63,624 bases of DNA from a virus. Under the pieces are notes generated by a model that ran no database searches, was not told the DNA's origin, and saw nothing but the letters and a program-made list of their open reading frames with translations. The translations under genes were made by a program, and so were the position numbers. This document shows, piece after piece, positions 39,901 to 47,226 of this stretch; the stretch's first letter is position 1, and every line of letters starts with the position of its first letter. The stretch is taken from positions 1-63,624 of the IMG/VR virus record IMGVR_UViG_3300001589_000008; one strand, 5' to 3'.

Positions 39901-42701
39901 ATACAAATACAACAATAGTTGTAACAGGTATTGAGTTACTAAGAAGTGAATATACATTTACAAATATTAAAGACGTTACTAAAGGATATGACAGAGAAAT
40001 TGGTCAAATTAATTTTACTACGCCGCCTAAAGCAGGAGCGGCAATAACTGTTACATATAGTAAAGATGCAAACTTACTAGATGCACAGGATAGAATTAAT
40101 TTACTTTATAATCCTACTACGGGTATGATAGGTAAAGATATTTCGCAGTTAATGGAAGGTATTGATTACGGCGGAGTTGAAATTAAGAGTTTTGGGTTTG
40201 AAGGTAGTGCAGGTTGGGATACTGATCCGTTCTTTACAGAAACATTTGACACTTATGATAATACATATGAAGATATAATATTCCAATTAGACGGGTCAAC
40301 ATCAACACTAACATGGTCACCGGCTTTACAAACGGGAGTTACTTATAACGTTTATAAAAATAATGTAAGAATTGATGATCCTTATTATAATGATTCAAGT
40401 GAAGCAACAAATCCAAATGCTAAGATGCTTAGTATTACAGGTGCAGGTCAAACTGAATTAAATTTACAAGATTTAGGAATTATTGCAAATAATGATGATA
40501 CGTTTATAATAAGAAAAACAACTAGTGACGGTAGTTTTAAACCTGATGTTACATCTTATGATACACTACTTGATGGCGGCACCACTTTATATGATACAGC
40601 TAGGGGTATAGCGGCTTCTGAAATAGTAGTAGATGGTGACCTGTTTGTTACACCGACTACTAGCAAAGGTCCGGAAGAGTTAGTTACTGGGCAAATATTA
40701 GATACTATGGATTTAAAAGTAGTACATCGTGCAGTTGATGGCGGTAGTACAATTTATAGTGATGTATATTTTACTGATGGTACTAAAGATACATTTAGTT
40801 TAGGAGGACATCCTAATTCAGCTGATGCAGTATTTGTAAGACTTGATAATACTAAAGTTTCACCAAGTTCATATACTATAAATTATACAACTAATACTGT
40901 TACATTTACAACAGCGCCTGTAACAGGAAAACTACTGAATATAATAGTTTTGGGAGAAGCAGGACAGAAGATCCTGGATATTAATAAGTTTACAGGTGAT
41001 GGAAGTTCAGTAGAGTTTATTACTAATGTAGAATGGCAAGCTAATATGACAAACTTTGTTAATATTAACGGAGTTGCACAGTCAGTCACTATTTTCTCCG
41101 CAGGCGATAGTTATGGAGTTGATAAAGGCTATGCAGGTATTAGATTTAACACAGCACCTGCACTAGATGCAGTTATTGATTATGGATTATTTTATGCAAC
41201 AGGAACAAATTTCAGTCAAGTTGCATCGCAAACATTTACAGCAGATGGAAGTACAAAAACTTATACGTTGGCTACAGCACCAATAGGAAGCACACCTGTT
41301 GCAAATCAAACAATAGTTAAAGTTAACGGAGTTATATTAAATTCAGGATATAGTGATAGACACATTATAACAAGCTCTTTGCAATATCAATTACAAAACT
41401 GGCAATTAGGACTTAACACCATTAGAGGTGAAGATATTGAAGTTTATTTAGATGGCATTAAGTTGGTAAGGAACATTCAATATAAATGGGATTCATCTAG
41501 TAATATAGTTAACATGGTACCTAGTGTATCAACAGCAGGACAAGTACTTGATATATTTTTAGTAGTAGACGGCGAATATGCATTTGGGTATGTAGGTATC
41601 GAAGCAGGACCAGATAGTTCAACTAAGTTTATCTCAACTCCCGGAGTAATCTATTTTGATAATGCTCCAGCTCTTGATGCAACAGTTGAAGTAATTACAT
41701 TTAGTAATCACGATATCCAAGATATAGAGCGTATTAAGTATAATGTTATTACTAGAACTTCAATATCAGAAGGTACAGTAGATTTCCAAGAATATACACT
41801 ATTAACTAACGGATTTGTGAAGTTACGTAAACCAGTTAATAATTCAAAATATGTATGGGTAGTATTAAATGGAGTACAGCTAACATCAGTAATAGATTAT
41901 TATGTTACTGAAGATAAAAACCATATTAAAATAACAAAACCAATTAGTGTTAATGATACAGTTGAGTTAATACATTTTACGGCTCCTCCAACATTACAAA
42001 AGTTTGGATTTAGACAGTTTAAAGATATGTTAAACCGAACTCACTATAAGCGTATGGACGATTCGAATAAGTATATGTTAGCACAGGCTCTTAACTGGTC
42101 AGATCTAAAAATACATTTATTAGATGCAAGTCAATTGCCAACGCCTAACAAAACGTCAAAAATACCAGGAGTAGTGTTTATTGATGGAGAAAGAATTGAA
42201 TACTTTGTGAAACAAAATAATACTTTAAGACAAATACGTAGAGGAACGTTAGGTACAGGAGTTAAAACAACCTATCCAGCAGGATCCTCAGTAACAGAAC
42301 AGAGTATTGGACAAAATATTCCTTATATGGATGAAACACTTACACAAGTACTTACAGCAGACGGAACATCAACTGCTTACGAACTAGACTTTATACCAAA
42401 AAGTATAAATGAATTTGAAGTATTTGTTGCAGGTAAGCGTATGAGGAAGAACGCTATATCAATCTTTAATCCGGCTACTGACTTAGACAGTCCGGAAGGT
42501 GATGCAACTAGTGTGGCAGAGTTTAGTATAGATGGTACTACTAGTACTTTAACACTTACTACTGCTCCGTTAGAGAATCAGAAGATTATTATAGTGCGTA
42601 AAAAAGGTAAACTCTGGACAGATCCTGGAACTAGCCTAAGTAGACAAGAAAATGACATTGCGAGGTTTATTAGAACGAAAGTAACCGAGCTAGTCAAATA
42701 A
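27906..42701 (+). CDS. Giant baseplate/tail structural protein (gp7-position), 4,931 residues
   Basis: One uninterrupted frame of 14.8 kb, about a quarter of the window. It directly follows gp6, where T4 has gp7 (1,032 aa), and no separate gp8-gp11 is seen; it may combine wedge and adhesin roles. Seen: conserved-looking N-terminus (LLPKYFRSD near 25; EYYAWDSGVDWDKLTNFREYY near 125); beta-sandwich-like YIFDVSTPGLPF near 205; W...Y..G..V......Y motifs like chitin-binding CBM5/12 modules near 1430, 1690, 2195 and 2807; FG-GAP-like repeats near 2100, 2160, 2725, 2880, 2940, 2985 and 3065; two GYxxxPxV repeats (3500-3580, 3870-3940); a YKRMDDSNKYMLAQAL block near 4715; and repeated (F/L)TADGSxxxY strands to the end. 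No protease or enzyme motif was recognised. Confidence 0.8.
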   Translation: MAYDDQKDYPLPFNGKPGKRRTSELLPKYFRSDTNEKFLGSTIDQITSPGTAKKLNGYFGRKTAPAYSPSDNYLGDVTTTRTNYQLEPALVSKDLLNNVSFYKDYNDFRNQLDILGGTTSNESLFNSQEYYAWDSGVDWDKLTNFREYYWLPSGPAPISIFGQSDEVTSTYTVNSIDNAGNKGYAFNGNLAQNPTLELYRGQTYIFDVSTPGLPFTIRTSRLIESDNEYSTGITNSGVDNGVVTFTVPINAPDRLYYVAETDVNTGGTFRIAEIESNTSIDVATDILGKKTYTSANGTELMNGMKLNFTGTVTPEKYATGSWYVEGVGDKIILIKNTDLVIPQTYSADVEVLFDANNFDNLPYGTASSYAATKDYVVINRSSPDKNAWTRNNRWFHKSVLEKTASLNGQIFNIDQSARAKRPIIEFNAGIKLHQFGTEAKAENVDLIDTFTTDVFSTINGREGYNIDGVDVTNNMRILFTADPDLLVKDRIYKVKMIKHNSTVSQIALVEETDTLPITNQVALITKGTNAGKQYYYDGTTWKVAQLKTKINQQPLFELFDNNGISFTDSTTYPVSNFAGNKIFSYKVGTGKNDVELGFPITYRALENVGDITFDFNLVTDSFSYQVNNTPLLKNSDVGFYRIYTDIDSFTYCNGWKKASTNTISKVIRQYDVITAQTDFNIDVYNNSSTLTDLKCAVQVNNKWRFDYTLVDVDGFKTVRFSKAIPANSSVIIKTNSDTVKNANGYYEFPHSMEKNPENENLSTFTLGEVNDHVNTMIEDLPGFVGMFPGPSNLANLGNISSYGRKFLQYAGSPNTTVYHATDKDANVIKAIDYARKEYRKFKRSFIQIADTLGYDGPIKQHVDLILKEVSKNKINTDPYYFSDMIPSEGFKRLEFSVYDTENNFFSLSKAHSLSSLSSEAVLIYKNGIQLIHNKDYTFNTDGFAVITATKAKDDLIEIYEYENTDGSYIPPTPSKLGLYPTYYPEIIDDSTYQTTTRVIQGHDGSKTIAYMDYRDQLLLELEKRIFNNIKATYDTTRLDIHDYIPSIRRDTKFSKVQIDSAMMRDFVQWTESLGGVDYTSSSSFYDRSNSFTWNYTGMSTRDNKNLPGFWRAVYKNAYDTDRPHTHPWEMLGFTIMPTWWESVYGSAPYTSDNLVLWEDLQEGRVKSPGVPIEIIKKYKRKDLLKNIPVNESGQLLSPQEAGYSSGYVSPNISSSFKFGDEAPTETAWRRSGEYPFSLIKSWVLNQPHKVMGLGFDTSRMIKSLSNQWIYKTSGTALSSKSLVYPTLITDTTETHTSGLINYIVDYLNGEATTNFETYKESFKLIKNQLGIKLGSFTDKDKLKFILDSRTPFNKGNVFLPAENYNIFLNKSSPLSVASYSGVMIEKATKGFIVRGYDTTNPTFTYNEPQQTISDPNINVGGISESFLEWASGQRYLVGTNVRDSNKFYRVKQNHTSTTSFDANNFQSLVELPTTGGVTAVYRKSFDNKGTVVPYGTLLESIQDVVDFLLGYGKYLESVGFKFDYYNKELQIVEDWKLSTKEFLYFTTQNWAAGTVLSVSPSATKLEFNSKYSVIDNLYDSFYDYSILNASGEKITEELTRLNRDSGNFVVQLKNTADGLYHIVLPTVQLEHVIVLDNSSVFKDVIYSPATGYRQERIKVLGYVAAGWDGSLNIPGFIFDSAIILNWTQWTDFSIGDIVKYKEFYYTANSDVPGAEIFDPLKWARLEQKPNPKLMPNFDYKINQFADFYDLDSDNFDADQQKMAQHLIGYQKRQYLENIINDEVSQYKFYQGMIADKGTRNAIDKLFDSLASADKDSVDFFEEWAIKSAQYGASDGFEEIEYQLDESKFRLEPQPIELVSVLPTASTDLTYRIPHYDVFLKPKDYETNRLPTKFLNDEYVKTVGYVTGEDVNRAVSTPAGIMRFATSDLDKGSYVWVATDDLTWDVLKHIDSNIIVQSITQEAQTITLNCDRTVNLAINDIIGLYNIDQIVGTDTTATTVEAFYTITDVFNNKIELTSELADWEKLSSLTNLNGIITKFATQRVTTLSEANNLSTKDLQSKEVIWVDDDDTGKWKVIKNSPVYSQAQTLKSSLALDSTQHNFGHSIAVNESNTLLAVGIPDKGNGEVHIYKRSSDANNLIFDQTISAPSTYVDTYDGSTEITSQKFGESLSFSPDGKYLIIGSPHASNVKTAFKGEYVEGSNYNKNDIIKYGPNLFKAIAVIDGAVGSIPYTTFDSYADIVTDTDSSLLNLLQTGNYKLNSKANTTHLLVRAPKQAYEGSQAGDSIVLNWNNYSSINIQGSNVSVEPFDGEFPQITGTFLSATHPIVHKVENVLHIATFQNLPGVGQTVNSAVASGTVAYVGDADGSAIVYVKDVNGTFASTGQLFIEDITVGDYTEDYVNPSSNVGGYWMITTPAYETSADSSNIFVDPGHSLIYVDVIKQGSARTPNYYFNIQDNIQAIGTKTSLNDQISFIESFTYEGDPGEVFAVQPSNQWAIRVPKAFSDTKTTGDDFYLKVDNQSGQVDLTSTAFTFDILNKQHTIADVWDGYIDFVFDNFSTLNQLPFEPAIGSIVRDSSSGATAEVVFYKRQFNDVRIYVKNVTGTWSLGDDWSQTTDIIRQGSPDRTMGEVKAVSLGTSVVGKIFIITEATNFANVATTELVDKEYWIYNEITLQGIARGANIPSSNNNDWGQVNNLVASNTSNATGSGLTQEGMISVYSISEVNQFEHNNSYVIPERENFKKFGDELQITQTGVGVNILYRVAIASNGNNTESNPGSIHFIKHGRENTIGDTFVDYDWQLDINPLFRGEFNISTFYKINEIVVYNKELYSAKQNIASGSVFTIANWTKLSSTTTHVGYIPSTPEQLVIGEGIYTPQGGIRDFARKFDQDKLGQVLITSTKIQGNDSTGSRAVNVYRQVNGQFTISQTITAPYTDVSTDTLTGYGDAISISADGTLIAIGEPYNSSVASTQGKVYIYKQTAGTFALSQTLTSHNNEVAEQFGTALGFDGNVLAITSLQGNIDKPTTYDSDTTYFDNKFTKFKTVMMDSGVIYTYERINETLVYAEEFMFDDSDSMMFGKNILVSNNHVYASMPHMTDYNTYQGMVVDYRKLLGTTAWVTHRSPLDQVDLSNIKGAFIYNTKTNTLVSDIDLIDPVQGKIPGPAEQELSFKTYYDPASYNIGDASVVVDTYGGWTSDTVGKLWWDLSAVKYYNYYQNDITYQTNFWSEVFPGTDIAIWEWVESDVLPSEWDTLADTEEGIAQGISGLSKYGDTAYSQQLVWDKISNSTSTKYYFWTLNKKTTPNVDFRNLSASAVQQLIKDPAGSGYKFAALMSKDRLALYNVAPLMEDKNIALNIRYWTTTNKNQNIHNEYQMIAQGVANSKPNRDIERKWFDSLIGYDVKDRLVPDPALSVKLKYGIQDRPRQGLFINKAEALKQVIERANDVLKKNIIVDEFDISNLVKSDPAPSTSTQLYDVVADTMEDVAFVGIGNKKTPTLTPTVIDGSITQILITDAGRGYIDSTYTSGTRKGPKITVTGIGEDAQIECTLNELGQIATVNILNAGTGYDANTILTVRPFSALVSSDSNVSNKWSIYELIGTKWVRSVSQRYDTNLYWNYVDWYAPGYNSFTQVSDLISASYLLSGLNNNVGDIVKISNIGSGGWLLLEKINNTVTDDYTVNYKTVGKQDATIMFTETLYNVGKSKVGFDSNNYDTVFFDAQPVTESRIILETLRDKIFVDNLEVEYNKLFLSSIRYAFSEQPNIDWAFKSSFVKAQHNLGELAQKVTFKNDNLESYQTYINEVKPYKTKVREYVSSYEKVDPTNTTVSDFDLPPKYSLETTRIEASTAKVANEVIFGQRDVTSYPDKHWFENVGYEIKSVEIGHTGTLYNLPPVIKFEGNSGSGATAKAYLNNGKLSKIEVLTSGKGYLSAPTVILDGGLSDTGTIGRATAILGNGTARGTTVKFKFDRVSGNYHITTLATTETFTGTGTQFRYNLKWPMDRKNTNTTIVVTGIELLRSEYTFTNIKDVTKGYDREIGQINFTTPPKAGAAITVTYSKDANLLDAQDRINLLYNPTTGMIGKDISQLMEGIDYGGVEIKSFGFEGSAGWDTDPFFTETFDTYDNTYEDIIFQLDGSTSTLTWSPALQTGVTYNVYKNNVRIDDPYYNDSSEATNPNAKMLSITGAGQTELNLQDLGIIANNDDTFIIRKTTSDGSFKPDVTSYDTLLDGGTTLYDTARGIAASEIVVDGDLFVTPTTSKGPEELVTGQILDTMDLKVVHRAVDGGSTIYSDVYFTDGTKDTFSLGGHPNSADAVFVRLDNTKVSPSSYTINYTTNTVTFTTAPVTGKLLNIIVLGEAGQKILDINKFTGDGSSVEFITNVEWQANMTNFVNINGVAQSVTIFSAGDSYGVDKGYAGIRFNTAPALDAVIDYGLFYATGTNFSQVASQTFTADGSTKTYTLATAPIGSTPVANQTIVKVNGVILNSGYSDRHIITSSLQYQLQNWQLGLNTIRGEDIEVYLDGIKLVRNIQYKWDSSSNIVNMVPSVSTAGQVLDIFLVVDGEYAFGYVGIEAGPDSSTKFISTPGVIYFDNAPALDATVEVITFSNHDIQDIERIKYNVITRTSISEGTVDFQEYTLLTNGFVKLRKPVNNSKYVWVVLNGVQLTSVIDYYVTEDKNHIKITKPISVNDTVELIHFTAPPTLQKFGFRQFKDMLNRTHYKRMDDSNKYMLAQALNWSDLKIHLLDASQLPTPNKTSKIPGVVFIDGERIEYFVKQNNTLRQIRRGTLGTGVKTTYPAGSSVTEQSIGQNIPYMDETLTQVLTADGTSTAYELDFIPKSINEFEVFVAGKRMRKNAISIFNPATDLDSPEGDATSVAEFSIDGTTSTLTLTTAPLENQKIIIVRKKGKLWTDPGTSLSRQENDIARFIRTKVTELVK

Positions 42702-42704
42702 ATA
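42697..42704 (+). promoter_or_regulatory. Late promoter motif AATAAATA
   Basis: NATAAATA match overlapping the stop codon of the giant gene, 22 nt before the ATG of the next gene. It would let fibre genes be transcribed separately from the 14.8-kb message. Confidence 0.5.
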
Positions 42705-42725
42705 CACATAGCAGTGAGAAACAAA

Positions 42726-43331
42726 ATGACAGATAAATTAAATGATAAATCAGGAGTAGCAATAACAGGGCATATTAAGATATTTGACCCTAGCAATGGC
42801 GAAATTTATATTGATAAGCGTAATGCTATTCATTATGAAAATATGAGCATTGCACTTGCTGAAAGTTTAGCTAACGCAGGTAAAGGCCCCATTTACGAAA
42901 TGAGCTTTGGTAATGGAGGTACTAGTGTAGATCCTACAGGTATTATTACATATTTAACGCCCAATAGTACTGGAACAAATGCCAGCTTATATAACCAAAC
43001 TTTTACTAAGGTTGTTGATGATCTAAGCACAAACAATACTGACCCTGTTAGAAATAAACTAGAAACAAGGCACGTAAGTGGTACTAATTATACCGATATT
43101 GTTGTAACATGCTTATTAGATTATGGCGAACCTGCAGGCCAAGACGCATTTGATACTGCTACAGATGCAACTAGCACATATGTATTTGACGAGTTAGGAT
43201 TAAAAAGCTATGATCCAGGAGGAACAGGTAAACTAATTACTCATGTAATTTTCCATCCAGTACAAAAATCTTTGAATAGACTCATACAAATAGATTATAC
43301 TGTGCGTGTACAGAGTTTGTCAGGAGCGTAA
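42726..43331 (+). CDS. Putative tail/baseplate connector protein
   Basis: 201 residues from ATG at 42726; an in-frame GTG 12 nt earlier is possible, but the ATG has a GAGA-type site before it and begins MTDKLNDKSG. Beta-rich with blocks GHIKIFDPSNGEIYIDKRNAIHYENM and ALAESLANAG at residues 13-50 (read in pieces), GPIYEMSFGNGG near 57 and VIFHPVQKSLNRLIQIDYTVRV at the C-terminus. I recall similar proteins at this position in other marine T4-like phages, annotated only as structural. Placement between the giant protein and the fibres suggests an adaptor. Confidence 0.55.
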   Translation: MTDKLNDKSGVAITGHIKIFDPSNGEIYIDKRNAIHYENMSIALAESLANAGKGPIYEMSFGNGGTSVDPTGIITYLTPNSTGTNASLYNQTFTKVVDDLSTNNTDPVRNKLETRHVSGTNYTDIVVTCLLDYGEPAGQDAFDTATDATSTYVFDELGLKSYDPGGTGKLITHVIFHPVQKSLNRLIQIDYTVRVQSLSGA

Positions 43332-43334
43332 TAA

Positions 43335-45380
43335 ATGCCATATACTATTAATTTTACAGATGTATCAAATAAAGGAAGCATTACTGTTGAGGATAATACC
43401 TTAAATGTCCAAACTAGTTTAAGTTTTCCAGGAAGAAGTACTACAGCGTATGGTACTGCAATTAACGAAAACTTTTTACACTTATTAGAAAATTTTGCAA
43501 AGAATTCTGCTCCAAGTAACCCTATTGAAGGACAAATTTGGTACGATAATACTCCTGGTAGTGAACAATTAAAAGTATACGATGCAACAAACTGGGTAGC
43601 ATCGGGTGGTTTAAAGAAAGCATTAACACAGCCTGAGGCATCAAGTAGTGTTGTTGGTGATCTGTGGGTTGATACTGATAATCAACAATTATATTTATTT
43701 ACTGGATCAGGATGGGTACTAATAGGTCCTGAGTTTTCAGGAGGGCTTACAACAGGTGCTCAACCAGTTGAAATTGTAGGTCAAGATAATATTACATATA
43801 ATACAGTACAAGTAGAAGTTTCGGCAAAACCAGTAGCAATTATTTCAGCAGATAGTTTTACTCCTAAAGCAACTATTAACGGGTTTACTACTATAAGTCC
43901 GGGTATTAATTTAAGTACTACTAATATTACAGGAGATGGTGCTCCTAAATTTGTAGGACCATCAACAGTTGCAGAAAATTTACTAGTAGGAACCACAAAT
44001 GTTGCGGCAGTAAACTTTTTAAGAGGCGATGCAGTAAGTACAACAAATCATCAAATTAAGATTAAAAATGATTCAGGACTATTATTAGGAACAGGTAACC
44101 AACTTGCTATTGAAGTTGAGGGCGAAGCAGGTGTTATTACACATAACACTAGTGGAAGTAATATCGATATCAGAGTTAATAATGCTGGTACAACACAAAC
44201 AGCAATGCGTATTGATTCAACAACTAATATTGGTATAAGCAACACAGCTCCAAGTGAAAAGTTAGACGTAACAGGTAATATTAAATTAAGCGGAAACTTA
44301 TTTGTAGATGGAACAACATCTAGTACAAATTTTGGTAACGGTGCTTTAGTAGTTGCAGGCGGCGCAGGAATTGCAGGAAATTTAAATGTAGGCGGATCAT
44401 TTGATATTGACGGAATTTTAACTACCCAAAATATAGCACCAGACTCACCAAACGTGAGGAATATTGGTAACTCAGCTAACAAATACTTAGGAATATATGC
44501 AACTACGTTTAATGGTAATTTATTAGGAAATGTAACTGGTACAGTTAGTGGTAGAGCAGGTAGTGCAGATAAATTAGCAAGTAGTACAAACTTTCAAATA
44601 ACAGGAGAAGTAGTAGCTAACCAATTAGTATTTGATGGTCAAACAGGCGGAAGCACAAAAGTATTTACAACGTCAGTTTCAAACGCATTTATTAGTAATA
44701 AAACAAGTACACCAAATACAGTTAGAGAAGACGAATTCTTATTAAACAGAACAACTGGAACAACTGGCCTTTATAGGGTAAGTAGAGGTGCTCTATTAGC
44801 AAGTGTACCAACTAATCCACCAGGTGTCATAATGCCATATACTGGTAGAACAGTTCCAGATACAGCAAAGTATCCAGGATGGTTATTATGTGACGGTAGT
44901 GAAATACTTCAATCACAATGGCCGGACTTATTTGTATTAATTGGGTTTGATTACAAACAAGCAAATTTATTAAGTGACGGCGGAGTTCTAAAATTTGCAT
45001 TACCTGACTTAAGAGGTAGAGGACCAATTGGTTTAGATAATATGGGCGGTAGTGCCGCTGGAAGAGTTACAGGACTAAAAGGTTCTGAAATTGGTAATAC
45101 AGGTGGTACTGAGAATGTAACTATAGGACTTAATAATTTACCTGAACATGAACATGATTTAGTTGTTGAAGGAACGCAATTTTATGCAATTTTAGATGCG
45201 GCAAAAGGTGCAGAGTCGCCTGCTTCGTCTATTGTTTTTGATGCTCCAACAGGATCAGGGCAAGGGCAAGCTGTTTCTACAAGTGGTGGAGTTTCAGGTA
45301 CAACAGGACAAGCATTAGATACAATGAATCCTTTTATGTCCGTTAATTATATTATCTATGCTGGTGAGGAAGTAACATGA
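43335..45380 (+). CDS. Tail fibre with phage tail-collar domain (gp12-like)
   Basis: 681 residues. The N-terminal module (residues 1-140: YGTAINENFLHLLENFAKN, IEGQIWYDN, GDLWVDTDNQQLYLF) recurs in the next two genes and should be the attachment end. The middle (200-430) contains shaft-like beta repeats with a KLDVTGNIKLSG unit. The C-terminal part holds a tail-collar domain (Pfam PF07484 type): GVIMPYTGRTVP, YPGWLLCDGSEI, FALPDLRGRGPIG and LPEHEHD, the last resembling the His-rich metal-binding segment of T4 gp12. Probably a short fibre that binds the host surface. Stop and next start overlap (ATGA). Confidence 0.8.
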   Translation: MPYTINFTDVSNKGSITVEDNTLNVQTSLSFPGRSTTAYGTAINENFLHLLENFAKNSAPSNPIEGQIWYDNTPGSEQLKVYDATNWVASGGLKKALTQPEASSSVVGDLWVDTDNQQLYLFTGSGWVLIGPEFSGGLTTGAQPVEIVGQDNITYNTVQVEVSAKPVAIISADSFTPKATINGFTTISPGINLSTTNITGDGAPKFVGPSTVAENLLVGTTNVAAVNFLRGDAVSTTNHQIKIKNDSGLLLGTGNQLAIEVEGEAGVITHNTSGSNIDIRVNNAGTTQTAMRIDSTTNIGISNTAPSEKLDVTGNIKLSGNLFVDGTTSSTNFGNGALVVAGGAGIAGNLNVGGSFDIDGILTTQNIAPDSPNVRNIGNSANKYLGIYATTFNGNLLGNVTGTVSGRAGSADKLASSTNFQITGEVVANQLVFDGQTGGSTKVFTTSVSNAFISNKTSTPNTVREDEFLLNRTTGTTGLYRVSRGALLASVPTNPPGVIMPYTGRTVPDTAKYPGWLLCDGSEILQSQWPDLFVLIGFDYKQANLLSDGGVLKFALPDLRGRGPIGLDNMGGSAAGRVTGLKGSEIGNTGGTENVTIGLNNLPEHEHDLVVEGTQFYAILDAAKGAESPASSIVFDAPTGSGQGQAVSTSGGVSGTTGQALDTMNPFMSVNYIIYAGEEVT

Positions 45381-47191
45381 GTTATAAATTAAACAAAACA
45401 GACGGAACATTGCTTGTAGATTTGATAGATGGGTCAATTGATACAGCTACAACGTCACTTACATTAGTAGGAAGAAACTACTCAGGATTTGGAGAATTTT
45501 TAAACGAAAATTATATAAAGCTATTAGAAAGTTTTTCAAATTCAACAAGTCCGTTAAATCCTATACAAGGACAAGTGTGGTGGGATACATCAGATGCTAG
45601 ATTAAAAGTTTATAATGGAACACAATTTAAGGCAGTTGGAGGACCATTTGTACAATCTTCACAACCTACAATGGTTGCTGGAGATTTATGGATTAATAAT
45701 AATACTGACCAAATGTACTTTTTTGATGGAGCAGATAATCCGGTATTAGCAGGACCGTTATATTCGTCTATTCAAGGTAAGTCAGGTTTTGAGATAGTTT
45801 CTAGACTAGATGTTCAAAGTAGAACTAGAACATGTGCTGATTTATATATTGGTGGCACACTAATGGCAATTATGAGTAATATTACATTTACTCCTGGTAC
45901 TGCTATTCCTGGATTTACAGGAGATGTTAAAAAAGGTATTAACGTAATTGATACAAACTCTGCAACAGGATTTACATTGCAGGGGGTAGCAGACAAAGCA
46001 TTAAATTTAATTAAAGCAGATGGCACATCAGTTAGTGCAGATAGCTTTTTATCAGCAGTTGCAGATGGAACAACAACTGGGGCGTTACAAGTATTAAATT
46101 CAAACGGTATAACAGTTGGAGCAAATGCTAACCAAATTATGAAAGTTGTCGGTAACAGTTTTGTTACAGAAAATGCTAGAATTGATGATGATTACATTAT
46201 TAAAGTTACAAGCTCTGCGGCTGGCTCACAGGTTATTGATGCGTTACATATTGATGCATCAACTAAGCGTATTGGTATATTCCAAGATACTCCGTTGCAT
46301 ACATTAGACGTTACTGGCGATATGCGTGTAACTGGCAATTTAATTGTTGAAGGTGCCAGTGCAAGCATTGATGTTTCAACACTAAGAGTAGAGGATAAAC
46401 AAATAGAACTTGCTATCACGAATGATAGTACATTATTAAACGATTCTGGTGTAAACGATGCAGGAATAGTGGTTAGAGTTACAGGTAATGACAAAAAGTT
46501 TACATGGATAAATGCAAATAAAGCCTGGACATCATCTGAGCATATTGATATTCCAACAGGAAAAGCGTATAAACTTAATGGTGCTGACTTATTATCAGCA
46601 ACAACATTAGCTAATACGGTAACTACTGCAACTGGTTTAACTACTATTGGTACATTGGGTGCATTACAAGTTGACAACTTAAATATTAATGCGGCAACAA
46701 TTACAACTTCAGCACTAGGACTAACAATTAATAGTGCTGATACTATTACTATTGGTAATAGTAAAAAAATTACAGGAGTAGGCGCTCCTACAGCTAACGC
46801 AGATGTTACAAATAAATTATATGTCGACCAGCAAATTGCCGGCGCGGCTATTTCCTTTAGCATGGATATTACAGGACTAAATGATTCTCAAATTGCATTA
46901 GTTATTAATGATCTAGTTCCAGCATCAGGTGTGTCTAACGGAACTACAGCTAGAATACACTGTACAACACTTGGAGGTGCATCAGTAACAGGTATTGATA
47001 TAACAGCAGTATTGACTAAATCCTTTATTGCTGTTGATGCTAATGGAACACAAAATCAGTCAGTATTACAAGATATTGGATTTACCAACGCAACTGGTTC
47101 AGTATCTGTTAGTGTATCAAGAAGTTTGAAACAGTTTATCACATCAAGCGGAAGCTGGACATTTGATCAAAACCTAAGTAGTAGCGTGTAA
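45377..47191 (+). CDS. Tail fibre paralogue 2
   Basis: 604 residues. Residues 1-135 repeat the attachment module (YSGFGEFLNENYIKLLESFSN, IQGQVWWDTSD, GDLWINNNTDQMYFF). A shaft-like region follows, including TPLHTLDVTGDMRVTGNL near 305, a unit also found in the preceding fibre, then SADTITIGNSKKITGVGAP and TNKLYVDQQI near 455-480. The C-terminus (480-604) is a small beta domain ending FITSSGSWTFDQ, and differs from those of its neighbours. It has no collar domain. Receptor binding by the variable end is inferred. Confidence 0.65.
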   Translation: MSYKLNKTDGTLLVDLIDGSIDTATTSLTLVGRNYSGFGEFLNENYIKLLESFSNSTSPLNPIQGQVWWDTSDARLKVYNGTQFKAVGGPFVQSSQPTMVAGDLWINNNTDQMYFFDGADNPVLAGPLYSSIQGKSGFEIVSRLDVQSRTRTCADLYIGGTLMAIMSNITFTPGTAIPGFTGDVKKGINVIDTNSATGFTLQGVADKALNLIKADGTSVSADSFLSAVADGTTTGALQVLNSNGITVGANANQIMKVVGNSFVTENARIDDDYIIKVTSSAAGSQVIDALHIDASTKRIGIFQDTPLHTLDVTGDMRVTGNLIVEGASASIDVSTLRVEDKQIELAITNDSTLLNDSGVNDAGIVVRVTGNDKKFTWINANKAWTSSEHIDIPTGKAYKLNGADLLSATTLANTVTTATGLTTIGTLGALQVDNLNINAATITTSALGLTINSADTITIGNSKKITGVGAPTANADVTNKLYVDQQIAGAAISFSMDITGLNDSQIALVINDLVPASGVSNGTTARIHCTTLGGASVTGIDITAVLTKSFIAVDANGTQNQSVLQDIGFTNATGSVSVSVSRSLKQFITSSGSWTFDQNLSSSV

Positions 47192-47192
47192 C

Positions 47193-47200
47193 GATAAATA
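47193..47200 (+). promoter_or_regulatory. Late promoter motif GATAAATA
   Basis: NATAAATA match in the 35-nt gap before the third fibre gene, with a GAGG ribosome site between it and the ATG. Confidence 0.5.
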
Positions 47201-47226
47201 TATAAACATAACGAGGTACAAAACAT

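Noticed and set aside
27906-42701. Giant frame as an artefact of several fused genes
   Set aside because: The frame is continuous with consistent codon use, no internal ribosome-site/ATG pairs at domain borders were noticed, and TAATG coupling to gp6 supports the start; only read-level data could test assembly error.
46192-46863. 223-residue minus-strand ORF inside fibre 2
   Set aside because: Shadow of the fibre gene: Val/Ile/Pro-rich from antisense of Thr/Asn/Gly codons, no start signal.
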